Assembly: GCA_021234155.1 (NCBI GenBank)
Contig: JAJEKV010000049.1
Span: forward strand, 7,747,727-7,811,726
Direction of reading: 5' to 3'
Source of the DNA: Isoetes taiwanensis
Lineage: Eukaryota; Streptophyta; Lycopodiopsida; Isoetales; Isoetaceae
DNA: 64,000 bases
The notes beneath the pieces were generated by a model. It did no database searches and was not told the DNA's origin. It worked only from the letters and a program-made list of their open reading frames with translations. Positions 10,763 to 22,698 of the stretch are shown here, piece after piece (the stretch's first letter is position 1; the number at the start of each line of letters is the position of its first letter). Position numbers and translations under genes: made by a program.

Positions 10763-11969
10763 TTGGATTAATCTCTAATATATACAATTTTCCGCACACA
10801 ATTCTATAGCCTCGTTAAAAGGCTAAAGAAATCGAGGGCTGCCTTGTACAGCAGCCCAGCCCAAGCAAAAGTCAAGCAAACGATCCTAGACACTGCGGAA
10901 GAAATTAAGGTTTATTAAAATCTTAAATTTTTTTTCTCTAAATCTTAAACAAGCACATATAGCAGCGAGATTATGCTGCCATGATATTGCTCATGGAAGC
11001 AAATTCATAACGGCTTCTGGACAAGATTTTTGAAGTGGCACCCCCCTGCCAAATTCATGTTAAGGTCTCAGCCATGAAGGCTATGAAGACAGAAAATTAT
11101 GCTGACGCCATCAAAACGATGCTCAGCAGTTATTTCCAGTGAACAAGACACTGAGGAACATGCATCAATTTGCATGAAAATCTCCAAGAGAGATGCCTTT
11201 AAGGCAATTGCAGAGATCCATGAAGTAATCAGACCCATAATTCCTTTTTGCAAAGGAAATTGTAAAACGGGCAAATCTGAGTTCTTGGACCAATCTATGG
11301 AGGGCAATATGGATTTGCTACTCCTCTTGAACAACGCCAGCAGAAGAATGTCAAAACCTCCTGTTTTATCAAAAGGAGCAAGGCAGGCCAAGTAAAAGGA
11401 ACGATTTTCAGAAGAACAGCCGAAATCTGGAGCAAGACAGCAGAAGGAGGTAAATATCTTCCTGTCTTCCTTGAAACCAGCCGTATCTGCTTGTAGGCAA
11501 TTCAACTGTTTTCTGGCGAAGCCGAAGATCTGGTTTCTTTGCCCAGACCAGTAACAAATATGGAGTTCGCGGCAATCTGCAGACGTCGCCGAACAAAATT
11601 TTTGTGGCAACAACTTGCCACGTGGCCAAACTCCAGCAAACCAAGAAGCGCGCCCTAACAGATGCACCCCTTCCGGCTCCTTCCTTCTGTTCCAAGCCCG
11701 AAATTCAGATTAACTGCTCCTCCCATCGTGCTACAATTTTTTTTTCTGTTTTCCACACTTGAAGAGCCTGATCACCTCCTCAAGGCTCATATCTTATAGC
11801 AGAAAATCATTCTGATTTTGGAGCATTTTTCCATTACAACAAGCAAGAAAATCCTTACAAGTTTTCCCTTGGTACTGATTATAATGGACAAAGGCAAAAG
11901 ATCTACTGAAGACCAATCTCTTCGAACTCTCAAGGCAGTTCAAAGTACTCATCTCCTCCAAAACGAAAG

Positions 11970-12464
11970 ATGAAGTATTCTCAGAATTTGTTTATGATAA
12001 TGCCAGAACTCTTTAAGACTTCCAATAAAAGAGTTAAAATCATGGATTGTGAATTAAATTCACATAATCCAAATCTGGACTTAAACTCATACTGTTGCTC
12101 TAAGCATCAACAAGAGCTTCAGCAACTGGTGTACATCTTACACCATCCAGGGGGAGAGACCAAGGAACCCAGTTCCTTGAATGGTCTCCGGATTAATGAG
12201 AGTCCTCTTGAGATAATTGAGATCACTTCAGATGATGACACTCCAATTCCCAACGGAATTAATGAGAGTGCTGCATCTCCAATTTCTATCATAGAAATTT
12301 CCAGTGACTCGTCTATTCTGGCAAATGAGTCTTATGACGATTACTCAAGCATAAGTACTCCTGATTTTGATGAAGATTTGGCAAATGATGGCGAATACTA
12401 TCAACTCTTTGAAGCCACCACAACTGGAGCTCAAGAGTATTCGGAGTCATCACACTCCAGCTAA
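11970..12464 (+). CDS. Hypothetical acidic protein with SUMO-interaction-like motifs, inside element O
   Basis: A 164-residue open frame with no recognised domain. The middle holds two similar blocks, LEIIEITSDDD and ISIIEISSDSS, at about residues 80-115. Each is a hydrophobic core followed by Ser/Asp, the pattern of SUMO-interacting motifs. The C-terminal third is rich in Ser, Asp and Glu. It lies in the internal part of a non-autonomous LTR element, so it may be the remnant of an element protein or captured host sequence. A 98-codon plus frame at 11,099-11,395 lies upstream and is equally unassigned. Whether it is translated is unknown. Confidence 0.35.
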   Translation: MKYSQNLFMIMPELFKTSNKRVKIMDCELNSHNPNLDLNSYCCSKHQQELQQLVYILHHPGGETKEPSSLNGLRINESPLEIIEITSDDDTPIPNGINESAASPISIIEISSDSSILANESYDDYSSISTPDFDEDLANDGEYYQLFEATTTGAQEYSESSHSS

Positions 12465-12803
12465 GTTGTTCAATTCTGCAAACGTAATAAAAACCATCCA
12501 TAATAATTTGGATGCATAAACCCACGTATTAGTGGTCATCTACATGATGTTAAAGCCACCTCTAAGTGGTACTCCATAGGGCAATAACTCTTCTAGGTCC
12601 TTGATGACAATGTTCACTTAAGGCCTGCAAACTCTCAACCTAGATCTTGTTGAAAGTTTCCAAGATCAAAAGGGGGAGAAGTTAGGGAAAGCCATATACT
12701 GGCATCACCCATTTTATGTGTGAAGAGTAGTTGGAGTTATTCTGGAAGTTTGATCTTGTAAACTTCCAAAGACTTGAATAGTTCAAGTATTGCAGCTTAC
12801 AAA

Positions 12804-13394
12804 TGTTTGGGGTCTGGGTTCGGGAACTCCTGCAAGACAGCCCTCTGTGAGGACCCATGGATCTAACAGGAGAATCCGGGGACTATGTCACGCGGGATTT
12901 GCAAGAAAACAAAGGAAAGGGAAAAGAAAACAAAAGAACAATGAGACAACAATGATAAGCTTCCTTGATATCAATGATGATGATACATGAGCTCTCGCAA
13001 CCGAGAGAAAACTGAAGTGAGACAAGACTCAAAACTCATCTAAGAAACTCATGTGCTAGCTCTACTCATATATATAGTACAATGGCCTTTGGCCCAATAT
13101 AGACACTCTGACTGATTTCGGTGCCGACTCCTGGAAGGAGGCCTGATTTGCAGGAATGCTGGCGGTGCCTCTTGAAAAGCCTGAAATCACGCTGACGCTG
13201 ACGCGGGCGGTGACGGGCCGTCACTTGTCTGAGCGCCGCCTCTTGTTGACGCCAGGCGTGGTCTTTGTCTGCGTGGTCTGTTGGTCTTCTGCTGAGCCTT
13301 TGATGACTGACCCGCGCCTAATTGTGGATCCTTGGCCTTGACCTGGTCCGTCGTATGCATGAATAGTCCTGTACCAGGAGGCACAGGACTAACA
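12804..13394 (-). repeat. Element W, 3' LTR
   Basis: Direct copy of 22,699-23,111 plus 54,433-54,611. Starts TGTTTGGGG and ends ACTAACA. Flanked on the outer side by the acaaa target duplication. Confidence 0.9.
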
Positions 13395-13465
13395 CTCCCC
13401 CCCACCAAATGACACTCAGTCTGAAGAAAAGGAGGAAGTGCTTCCGAGGGCGGGAAACCAGCAGT

Positions 13466-16413
13466 CTAAAAGTGATCCTCACGGGAATGAGGACGGGCGC
13501 CATTATGGTAATGGGCAATGAGGTCCTGGCGTGTTTGAAGTGCGTCAGGAGTGTTGAGCCCAAGGGCAGGATCGGCATCAATGAGAAAGTGAGAGCGCAC
13601 CATGTCTTCCAGGGCAGCATGTGCGTCCGAAGGAACAAACTGGCACTCCATGAGAAGGCAGGTCTGGAGACCGAAGGCACTGACGCTGGCATTCGGATTG
13701 CAGTAAAAGATTGGACGCTGCCGATTTAAAGAGCTTACTAGGATGCATCTGAGAGCAGCACAGAAACCAGCTTGACGGTGGACGGAAGGGTCTGGTGAGG
13801 TGGCGGCATTCTGCAAGAAGGTATCAAGGCCATGAAGAGCATCGGCAGGCCGTTGCCAACTACGCTCATTAGCAATATAGATCCAAGTCTCAGTGGTGTC
13901 CAAGGTGGCATTATCTTCCCAATCGGAGCGTCTGACAAATCGGGGATCCCACCGGAGATCCGTCGAGATCTGAGGCGGAGTCGACCCAGCGTGGCCATCC
14001 ATGACCTTCGTCCAAAAGGGAAGACGCCAGTCAGAAGAGAGGAACCGTGGGCGGGGAGGTACTCCTAAGGAAGCATATGGAGAGGGAAGCATGCCCGTGT
14101 GCGTGGGTTGCAGAGCCATGTCCCTAAATGCGTGAACAAGATTCTGATCAAGAGCACGACACCAATGGTCCCATTCTGAAGTAGAGAGTAATTGATAGGC
14201 GGGGAGGATTGACCCAACCCGTGGGGATGGTCTTGCTTTCGAAGGCCACGCAGATTGATTGTAGCCTCCCAAGTCTTTGCATATAAATTTGGGGCGAACT
14301 CAAGATCGTCGGGGATCGCCAAATTTTTGTTTACCTGTTCCAAGGTTTCAGCCTGCCACAGAGGTAAGTGCTGAGCAAGTTCAGGCATGTACTCCTGTTC
14401 AAAAGTCTGAGACTGATCAGGATTCTTGAAATATGGGTTGGTTGGGGATAACAACCAAGCAGCATTGGAGTTGCCTCGAAAAACACAATGGGCCTCATCT
14501 CGGAATTTATCATGGAGATCCACCAGGTAGAAGTCATGAAAAACATAAGCCATTGGCTGAACAACACGGAAAGTGACCAAGTCGGGGTCTTCAGAACTGA
14601 GCTGATCAAAGACTAAGAGTGCACAAAATAAACCCTTGTCTTCGATAGAAAGATCCGGCCAGATCCGAAGGAAATCCGCACTTTTGAGTGGCTGTTGATG
14701 AACATTGCCATTGGCCGCGTACCACTTCAAAAGGAAAAGGTGCCGTCGGGCCACCACATAGTCAAGATAGCTGGAAGGAGTAGAGAAGTCCACAGGGATG
14801 TTGGTAGCAATGTCGATATATCCCTCCTGTTTGTTTTGGGCTTCATCAGCAGACTGAACTGCTTGCTGGAGCTGATGTTCCAGGTCACGGATCCGGTTCT
14901 CCTTTTCTAACAGAAGACGGGACTGATCACGGACCCTTTTAATAGGAAGCGTGGCATGTGAAGAGGATTGCCATGGAGTTTAGAGTCGAAGCGTGGCAAT
15001 CTCAGCGTCATCAATGACCTTCTGTTTCTGAGCCTCCGAAAGCTGATCCTGGATGGACGTTAGCTGATTGGTCAGCGTGGAAAGCTGAGCTTCGAGGGAG
15101 GTGAGTCTAGCGTCACGCTCGGTAAGGTCATGAACTTGAGTGCGGTAATTGTGAGAAAACTCCGTGTACAAAGTGTCTAGCTTAGCAATGTCTTTCTCCT
15201 TGTCACCCAGGATGGTATCCTTTGTCTTGTTCTGCTCCAACAAGTCCTGGATGGTGGTTTGTAACTGAGCCTGTTGATCTTCAAGTAGGCTGGTCTGATC
15301 CTGTACATTTTTGAGGTCTACACGGGCCTGTAATAGAGCCGCGTGCTTTTCTTGAAGTTGGGCCTCCAAGTTTTGAACTTGTGCAGTGGCAGCTTGAAGG
15401 TCTCGGTGAACTGCCTCCAAAGCCTCTAGGGGCGCCTGAACACCATTCATGAGAGCCTCTTGTGAGGCTTGTAACTGCATGGCAGCGGCTTGAACATCCT
15501 GCTGGAATTGGTACAGGAGCTGGCGAGGATGTGGAGGGGCAGGGCCCTGTTGCTGCCTTGTCTGAGATTGTTGAGAGGCATGACGGGAATTGGAAGGCGT
15601 GGCTTCAGTGGAGGAAGAGGAGACAGTGACATGCGTGGTCCGGTTTTGAACATGACCAGGGGAAGTCTGGCGTGAAGGTACAGTTTGTTGGTTTTGACGC
15701 TGGGAATGCAAAGATCGCTGAGTGGAGGCATGAGAAGTGGAAGGGCTCTCAAGAACCGGAAGATAATGACGGATGAGTGCCTGAAGATGGCCACCCACTG
15801 AAACTTCAGAGACAGAGGAGGGGGTAGCCCGAATGCGGTCTACTTCTTGAAGAAGGCGGTAGAACAACAGCTGTGGCCAATCAATATGGAGATTGGAGCG
15901 GATGGCAGTGATGACCATATTATAGAACGGCTTATTGATATGGGTGTTCTTGATGGAATACCCAAGCAATTTGCGCCACAGAAACTTCACAAAAGTGTCA
16001 TGTGACTTGGCAATATTTGTGAGGCGATGCTGGTTGGCTTGATAAGCAGGAGCACCAAACTGAGTGACGTCCATGTCCTGTAAAGCAGCCCAAGAGACAG
16101 AAGGTTTTTGCAAAGGAATACGGAATACCTCAGAAATCAAAGGCTGAGTAAGTAAAATGGTGGTGCCATCGACCACCGTAGCAAATCCTTCCGGGCTGTT
16201 GACGATGTGAGTGATGAACTGCTTCAATTGCTCCGGATTTGGGGCCGGGAGCTCCATGTGCGAGAATTCGTAAAGCTTGTGGCGTTTCGCTACTTCCCGA
16301 CTCAGACCAACAAGGGCCTCACGAAAGGTGGGCGTCGAGAAAGACACAGACCCGAAAAGAGTCGCATCCCTTGGAGCAGAAGCTTGAAGGGTAGGAAATT
16401 TGGGTGCAGCCAT
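13466..16413 (-). CDS. Element W accessory coding region (coiled-coil protein and downstream frames)
   Basis: A minus-strand frame of 477 codons (14,980-16,413, starting MAAPKFPTLQ) is followed by further open frames on the same strand to 13,466. The first 200 or so residues look globular and somewhat resemble the putative plant transposon protein domain carried by some plant retroelements. A Ser/Thr/Gln-rich linker follows, and residues of about 310-470 form a long coiled coil rich in Gln, Leu and Glu. The downstream frames (for example SADFLRIWPDLSIEDKGLF and WDHWCRALDQNLVHAF) match nothing I know. The position downstream of pol is where Athila/Tat-like elements carry extra ORFs. Broken as a whole; function unknown. 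Confidence 0.5.
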
Positions 16414-16872
16414 GGCGAAGAGCGTCGGAACAGAAGGAACTGTCTGGAGGAGGCGGAGAGCAGAGAACCGAAGACGAAGGCGCAGATAGACGAAAAGGTT
16501 TTAGGGCGCGCAAGTGTAGGCGAAGGGGCATGATGAGGGCTAAACGGCAATCGTTGATGATGCCAGGTGGCGAGAGATGCGAAGGAGGCGATTGAAAGGC
16601 AAAATTTTGGCTAAGTCCCCAAACGGTAAAGGGAGAAGCAAGGAACGGTGGAGATGAGACGTGAGAGAATGATCGGATGTGACAACTGGCGAAAGGATGC
16701 ACATTAATGTTCGACGGGCGTGAAAAGAAAGAATGTCATTTAATGCTGGCAACTCGAAGGGGGATATCATTAAAACGAAGGTGTCAGAAGGTACCATGGC
16801 TAGATATGCGGCGGGAGAAAAGATTCTCCATTTAGAAACAGCCTTGCATTGCAACCACGTTGGCGAATTTTC

Positions 16873-16917
16873 TGATTGGTCCATGTCGACAGGGAGGTCC
16901 TCGGTTGGCTATATAAG
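16873..16917 (+). promoter_or_regulatory. Antisense core promoter in element W (CCAAT-like and TATA box)
   Basis: A good TATA box (ctatataag, 16,909-16,917) lies about 30 bp downstream of an attgg (reverse CCAAT) box and about 30-37 bp upstream of the ATG at 16,947. The initiation site would fall near 16,940. It points against the element's own gag-pol strand. Confidence 0.5.
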
Positions 16918-16946
16918 ACGAACAGTGAGCGAAGCGGAGACACCCG

Positions 16947-17213
16947 ATGGCGCTCAGTATGTCTGCTGCTGGATTGCACGACAAGTGCACTATGCCGTCT
17001 AACTGTCTGGAGTGGATTACTTGTAAAATGGACTGCCTAGACCTCTGGCGGTGCCACAATCGTGGCATTGCCATGGACGGGTGGTGTGCCGGCATGGCTG
17101 AGCATGCCGATCCCCATACCAACGGGATGGAGGTGATTCTGCACCTGCGCTGGGACCCTGAGAACAACTGGTACCACATCCTGCGTATCACCTCTGCTCC
17201 AAACCTGGAGTAG
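16947..17213 (+). CDS. Small Cys-rich ORF antisense to element W
   Basis: An 88-codon frame beginning ATGGCGCTCAGT, with a second in-frame ATG four codons on. It is the only ORF directly behind the TATA box at 16,909. The product is rich in Cys and Trp (for example MDGWCAGM and WDPENNWYHI) with no signal peptide or membrane segment. An A/T-rich stretch with tataatataaatatg near 17,325-17,340 could serve as the 3' end. It sits between the accessory region and pol in sequence that is not otherwise coding on the element strand. No family recognised; could be a captured gene or a chance frame. Confidence 0.4.
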   Translation: MALSMSAAGLHDKCTMPSNCLEWITCKMDCLDLWRCHNRGIAMDGWCAGMAEHADPHTNGMEVILHLRWDPENNWYHILRITSAPNLE

Positions 17214-17347
17214 AGGGTTTTTCTTCTTAGGACTTAGTAGATAGGGCTCTGAGCCCGTTTTTGTAAATAGGGCTCTGCCCATAGCGGAAATAGATGGGCT
17301 CTGCCCACATTTTGGAAAATTTCACCTATATAATATAAATATGCCGC

Positions 17348-20300
17348 TTAGTCACTATCTGTTGTGTCTGTGTCTGGAACAGCATCTGGTGGATGATTGT
17401 CACTCTTTATCCTTGCCCCTTTTGTAAAGATGGCCTGCAACCATGGTGTAGTCACGGACCTCGTGGAGAAATTGGTGTCGACGGGATTGACGCTTGGCTG
17501 GAGAGAGCGTGGCGTCCTCTGGTGGAAGAGCACCTGTGAGGAGATACTGCTGAAAGTTGTGGAACTAATGTGACATTGCCGTGACCAGAAAGAGTTGAGC
17601 GTCAGGAAAGGCGTCTGAGACTCCTGTGGAGGGATCATCTGTATGGATGCGTGAAAGATAATCCGGGACAACATGAGATTTGCCTGCCTTGTGAACAATT
17701 TCATGTTAGAATTTGAAAATAATGTATTCAATAAACTGATACTCAATACACTGACAACAAGATCAATCAGGCGCTTAAACAATCTCCTGCTCAAATTTCG
17801 ACCTGCAAGCCCCTTGTCTATGCCTTACTCCAGTATTTATCTCCATATTTACCTTCTAATCCGGGTGCATCCACTTGTCAAATTGTTCATCCCCTTCATA
17901 TAGAAAGTTCTTCAACTTGCCTAAAAATCAGGAGTAGATAGACTTGCCTTCCTTAAAATTCGGCCCTAGTTGACTTTGACTTTGACTGGTCAACGCAAAC
18001 CCTAAGTGGCGGGCAGGGGGTATCTGTGTGTTTCTAGCGAGCCCAGCAACACCCGGGTAGGGGGTGCCCGCCACTTTGACTTTGACTTTGACTTTGACTT
18101 TGACTTTGACCTACTGCCACTGCTTCTCATAGGTCTCCCAAATAACATGACATTATTTAACATTTCAAAGGGTGCAAATTCTTGCAGAAGGAGGACCCAA
18201 CGAGCAATGCGGCCCGTGGACGAGGATTTGTTGATCAAATAAAGGAGTGCTTGGTGGTCAACAAAGAATTTGATCTGACTGCCTAAAAGATAGTGACGGA
18301 AGCGTTGGACACAGAAAATCAAACCCAAGGCTTCCCGCTCTGTGGCAGAGTAGTTGCGCTCAACAGGATTGAGTTTTCTGCTAGCATATCGGTTTGGTTT
18401 GTCAGTGTGCGCATCATATTCTTGAGAAAGAACAGCTCCAATAGCGAACGCCGAGACATCAACATGGACATGAAAGGGCTTGTCCCATTGAGGAGGAACA
18501 AGAACCGGGGCCTGAGTAAGCAAAAGCTTCAACTGTTGGAAAGCAGCTTCCGCCTGGGAATTCCAAGCCCAGGTGGATTCATCACCCGTGAGTTTATGAA
18601 TGGGATCTGCAATGGCTGCAAGTCCAGGAATGAAGGTGGAGTAATAATTTACCTTACCCAGGAAAGAGCGTGTCTCCTTGATATTGGCTGGTGCTTGAGC
18701 CTTGAGCACACAACTGATTTTGGCAGGATCCGTGGTGATACCTGCTTTGCTGACAACGTGTCCTAACAGAACACCTGAAGTGACGCAAAAGGTGCATTTC
18801 TCGGGATTGAGACTAATGCCGGACTCATGACATTTTTGAAAGACGAGTTCCAATTTATCCAAATGGTCAGCCATGGAACTGTAGGCAGAGAAGTCATCTT
18901 GAAAAATTTGCAAGAAGGGATTTACCTTCATAAAATCATAAAAAACTGAGAGCATTATGCGTTGAAACGTTGATAGAGAGTTTGATAATCCAAAAGGAAC
19001 CACCTTGTAGGCAAAAGTGCCCCACGGGATGGTGAAAGTTGTCTTGAGTTGATCAGATTCTTTGATTGAGATCTGATTGTAGCCAGAAAGACCATCCATG
19101 AAGGAGTACATCTCATGTCCAGCGACCTCTTCCAGAACCTGGTCTGTGAAGGGAAGTGGAAAATGATCACGCTCCGTGGCCTGATTTAGTTTCCGGTAGT
19201 CCACGCAAACGCGGATCTTTCCATTGTGTTTCAGTGCAATGACAATGGGGCTCACCCATTCAGAATGTTTGACCTCATAGATCAAACCTGCAGCAAGGAG
19301 TTTGTCAATTTCTGCCTTGACGCGATCACGGTATTTGGGGTTGAGCCGGTACTGTCGTTGCTACACGGGACGTGCATCGGATTTGGTAGGAATAGTGAGT
19401 TCCCCCAAGGTTTTGTTGATCCCCCGAAGGTCTTTGTAGCTCCAGGCGAAAATGTGTTTGAACTTTTTGAAGAGCGTGACGGCCCTGTTACGATAGGGCA
19501 TCGGAAGATTGGCAGCAATGCGGACAGGCTGATTGTTGCCCACGTCCACAATCTCAACTTCAGGAGTCTGAATATGTGGGATAACTTCCGTGTCTTGGAC
19601 AATATGAGCAGGAGATTGAAGCATGACAGGATGAGTGGCGCTCTGCGTGGTGAAAAAGAGAGGTTGCTGATTTTCATCCAGCAGAGGTTGCTTCATGACA
19701 GCGTGTACGTCAACAGGATCAGGAGGAAGTTCGGCATCTGAAAAGTGATCAACACGTTGGATGCGATTGCAATGAGCCAGGTAGGGGTCAAGCAAGGCCG
19801 CCACAGCCTGGTCCTGATCAAGAGTCATTTCTCCCCAAGGATCAGCATATTCGGGGTAGGAGGACAGAGGCAAACTCGCAGGTGGAGCCTGAACTTGATA
19901 GATATTCTGGGCGTCCTCAGAATCGGTGTCGGAGAGAGAGGGTTCAGCATTGTCGACCAAAATGATCTTACCTGTTTCCAAGTCCATAGTGGCATTGAGG
20001 TGACCATCTGTGATGACTAACTGATCCGTGGCCCAATAATGGATACTCTTGGCCTGGCGGAGAAAAGGTCTGCCGACCAACATTTCATAATCACCAGGAT
20101 CTTCTCCAGCCTTCCAAACACCAAATTCTAAGGGGAATCTGAGATCACCAATGTTGATGTGAAGAAGAGGTGTGACGTCTTGAGGTCTCGTGATATGGCC
20201 ATTAGCCAATTTGATGTCATATGGGGCACGATAGAGTTGTTTGATGCCCATTTGTTTGCGGAGTTTATCCGTGATGAGATTGACAGCGCTACCTCCTTCA

Positions 20301-20746
20301 ATTTGAACATGATTGACTTGTTGATTTCCCACCGTGGCATGGACCGTGGGTGTAGAGGTAGCAACAGCCCCAACCAAAACGGTCGGGAGTGGTAATTGTT
20401 CCTTGAGAGCAGGACATAGTTTCAAAATTGTTGCCAAACTTAAGGGAATTTTGATTTTTGTCAGCTCCTCTTGGAGTTCCAGAGGTACATGAGAAAAAGG
20501 ATCTGCTGGATCCACGGGTGCTGGAGTGTGTGGTAATGAAGCAGCAACTTCTTTGAGTAAGTCGACCTCTGCAGCAATATTCGGATATGTCTGAGAGCGT
20601 GGAGGTTGAGATGTGGAAGGTGCATCTTGTCTTTGCTGAGCTCTGGTGGTGGCATGAACATTAGCCAACGTGCGGCCTTCAGCAGCTTGCATGAGGTTCA
20701 AAATGCTTTGGCGTACTTTAGGCATATGAGGCATGAGTTTTTCCAA
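17348..20746 (-). CDS. Element W pol region (protease, reverse transcriptase, RNase H), broken
   Basis: Fossil pol region on the minus strand. The protease part (about 20,100-20,330) has the motif QIEGGSAVNLIT. The reverse transcriptase (about 18,750-19,280) has VCVDYRKLNQAT, MDGLSGYNQI and the catalytic-site region FQDDF. RNase H follows (about 18,120-18,560) with HVHVDVSAFAIGAVL and SATEREALGLIF. The stretch down to 17,348 resembles only the linker that normally precedes integrase. No HHCC or DDE integrase core can be seen. The order and motifs are those of Ty3/gypsy elements, nearest in style to the Tat/Athila side. Confidence 0.75.
18073..18110 (+). repeat. (TTTGAC)n microsatellite
   Basis: About six uninterrupted hexamer copies, with two more at about 17,970-17,985, within element W. 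On the minus strand they read as a Lys/Ser repeat. Confidence 0.85.
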
Positions 20747-20854
20747 GCCAGGTGCAAAGTGAACCTTTTTGTCCTATTCATGAGGGACTGTGTCAACTGC
20801 AAAGGCAGGTTGCGTGCCATGAGGAATAATGGTTAAGGGACGTGACGCCCTGAT

Positions 20855-22651
20855 CTAGCGTGAAACCAAACCAACCCAATTTGACGGCTGGACTGGAGGA
20901 TTAAGAGCCTGAAAAATTTCTTCCTGTGCTTGTTGATCCATCTGAGGTTGATTGGCAGGAGCTGGTTGATAGCGTGATTGCTGAGGCACGCGAGGTGGCT
21001 TCCGAAGAACGGGACGCGGGCCTTGTTTGCCATTGGCAATCCAAAGTTGGTAAGCCGTGAGGCGGACCGAGGTGGTCTGATTGGTGCCAGGAAGCTGCAC
21101 CTGAACTTGTGGAAGTTGAGGACATGCCATGGTGGTATGACCCCATTCGTGACAGTGATAACACTGAGCTTTAGAAGGATCAAAAGGGGGGCATGTGTTG
21201 GGTCCCCGTTGTTGCTCCTGTTGCTGATAGAGTTGATTGGGTTGAGCCGGCAGTGGTTGCGGCTGATATTGCGAGTGTTGCTGAGGTGTTGTTTGCACTT
21301 GATAAACCAGCTTGTTGCGGAAAGGTGTAAGATGAGTGCGAGTGCACTCTTCCGTGGCATGATTGCACATGTTGCATCTTTTACAATGAGGCGGGCCATT
21401 GGTGGAGTTGCACTCATTTGCCAAGTGGCCTTGATGTTTGCAGATATGGCACCAGATCTGACTGCGCTGCGGATTGGCGTATTGAGGTTGGACAGCCGTC
21501 TGTGGAACCATGACTGGTGGGATGAAAGGAAGCTCCTGAAGAGCCACGCCACGGGAGGAAACATTGACGGAGTGATTGACAAGGTCGATAGCCTGCTCCA
21601 AAGTCTTCGGGCGCAGGTATTCAGTCATGAGTCGGATAGCTGGAGGAAGTCCTTGAAGAAACCAGACCAAGATCTTGCTCTGTGTCGGGTACTCTTTGAG
21701 TTTGCTGAGCAGGATGTGAAGTCGATCTGCAAAATCCCTGGCGGACTCCGTGGGCTCTTGTTGAAGGTCATTGAGTTGCTTGAGATGAAGTTGATCATCA
21801 TCCGTGGTTCCATAGTGAGAAAGAAAAGCCGTTTTCATTTCTGACCAATCTTGTTTCCAGTGGCTTTTGTTGGACATAAGCCATTGATGAGGAGAGCCAC
21901 GCAGTGTGGTGGAAAAGATATGGAATTTCAGTTGAGGTTGTGCATGACCATTTAGGACAGCCAGAGCCTCAAATTCTTCCATGTGGGCCTGAGCACTTTG
22001 GTCCAATGGTTTGCCTTTCGTGTTGCCAAAGGTTGGATAAGTCAGCTTAAGGGTCTGAAAGGTAGAGGTGAAAGTGCTTGGCTGGACAGGAACCGGATAG
22101 GGATTATATTGAGGTGGAGTTGGAGGTGGCATGGTGCCTGAAAGACCCTGATGAAGGGGTGACTGAGGAGGAGGTACTTGAGGTGCTTGATCATTGGTTT
22201 TGAGGTCGGTAAGGTTGTAAACAGGGAGAGCGGTGGGAAATGTAGGGAAGGGAAATTCCTGGGGAGGAGCAAAAGAGACATGTGGATATCCCTGTCCGCC
22301 CGGAGGAGATGATGGTTGTGAAGGCAGAGGCGTATGGCCAGAGGAATGATGGATGTAGGCATGTTCGGGGGTATGAAAGTAAGGTTGAGAAGGTTGAGCC
22401 TGATAGGGCTCCTGATAGTGATGAGGTGACTGAGGCTGTGAGCAATGTTTGCACGCTTGAGGCGGGGAACTGGGACGAGACATGACACGAGGGGTGGGTG
22501 GCGCCGACTGAGCCCTAGACCGAATGTGGCCTCCCTCAATGTCATAAGCAGATCCATACATGTCGCGAACAACTTCCCGTCGATGATGGCGCTCCAAGCG
22601 AGACGCCGTCTGGGAAAGAAGTTCTTCTGGCGTGAAGTTTCGGGCAGACAT
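20855..22651 (-). CDS. Element W gag
   Basis: A 598-codon frame beginning MSARNFTPEELL. Residues of about 225-385 form a retrotransposon gag capsid-like region (HMEEFEALAVLNG, DFADRLHILLSKLKEYP, WFLQGLPPAIRL). Two zinc knuckles follow, CHICKHQGHLANEC and CYHCHEWGHTTMAC, with a third Cys-rich block between them. The N-terminal 200 residues are Pro/Gln-rich. It lies directly inside the 5' LTR. It looks whole. Confidence 0.85.
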   Translation of the reverse strand: MSARNFTPEELLSQTASRLERHHRREVVRDMYGSAYDIEGGHIRSRAQSAPPTPRVMSRPSSPPQACKHCSQPQSPHHYQEPYQAQPSQPYFHTPEHAYIHHSSGHTPLPSQPSSPPGGQGYPHVSFAPPQEFPFPTFPTALPVYNLTDLKTNDQAPQVPPPQSPLHQGLSGTMPPPTPPQYNPYPVPVQPSTFTSTFQTLKLTYPTFGNTKGKPLDQSAQAHMEEFEALAVLNGHAQPQLKFHIFSTTLRGSPHQWLMSNKSHWKQDWSEMKTAFLSHYGTTDDDQLHLKQLNDLQQEPTESARDFADRLHILLSKLKEYPTQSKILVWFLQGLPPAIRLMTEYLRPKTLEQAIDLVNHSVNVSSRGVALQELPFIPPVMVPQTAVQPQYANPQRSQIWCHICKHQGHLANECNSTNGPPHCKRCNMCNHATEECTRTHLTPFRNKLVYQVQTTPQQHSQYQPQPLPAQPNQLYQQQEQQRGPNTCPPFDPSKAQCYHCHEWGHTTMACPQLPQVQVQLPGTNQTTSVRLTAYQLWIANGKQGPRPVLRKPPRVPQQSRYQPAPANQPQMDQQAQEEIFQALNPPVQPSNWVGLVSR

Positions 22652-22698
22652 GGCGACAGAAGAAAGGAAAATCGAATCAGACCCGGCAGCGGCGACAG

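Noticed and set aside
11068-11667. 199-codon minus-strand ORF in element O
   Set aside because: No motif, and a plus-strand frame overlaps it. The element is oriented plus, so it is likely chance.
14980-16413. Host gene for a coiled-coil protein
   Set aside because: It lies between the LTRs of W on the gag-pol strand, where accessory ORFs of plant LTR elements are found, so it is treated as part of W.
20978-21844. 288-codon plus-strand ORF
   Set aside because: Antisense shadow of the gag gene of element W, whose zinc knuckles are on the other strand.
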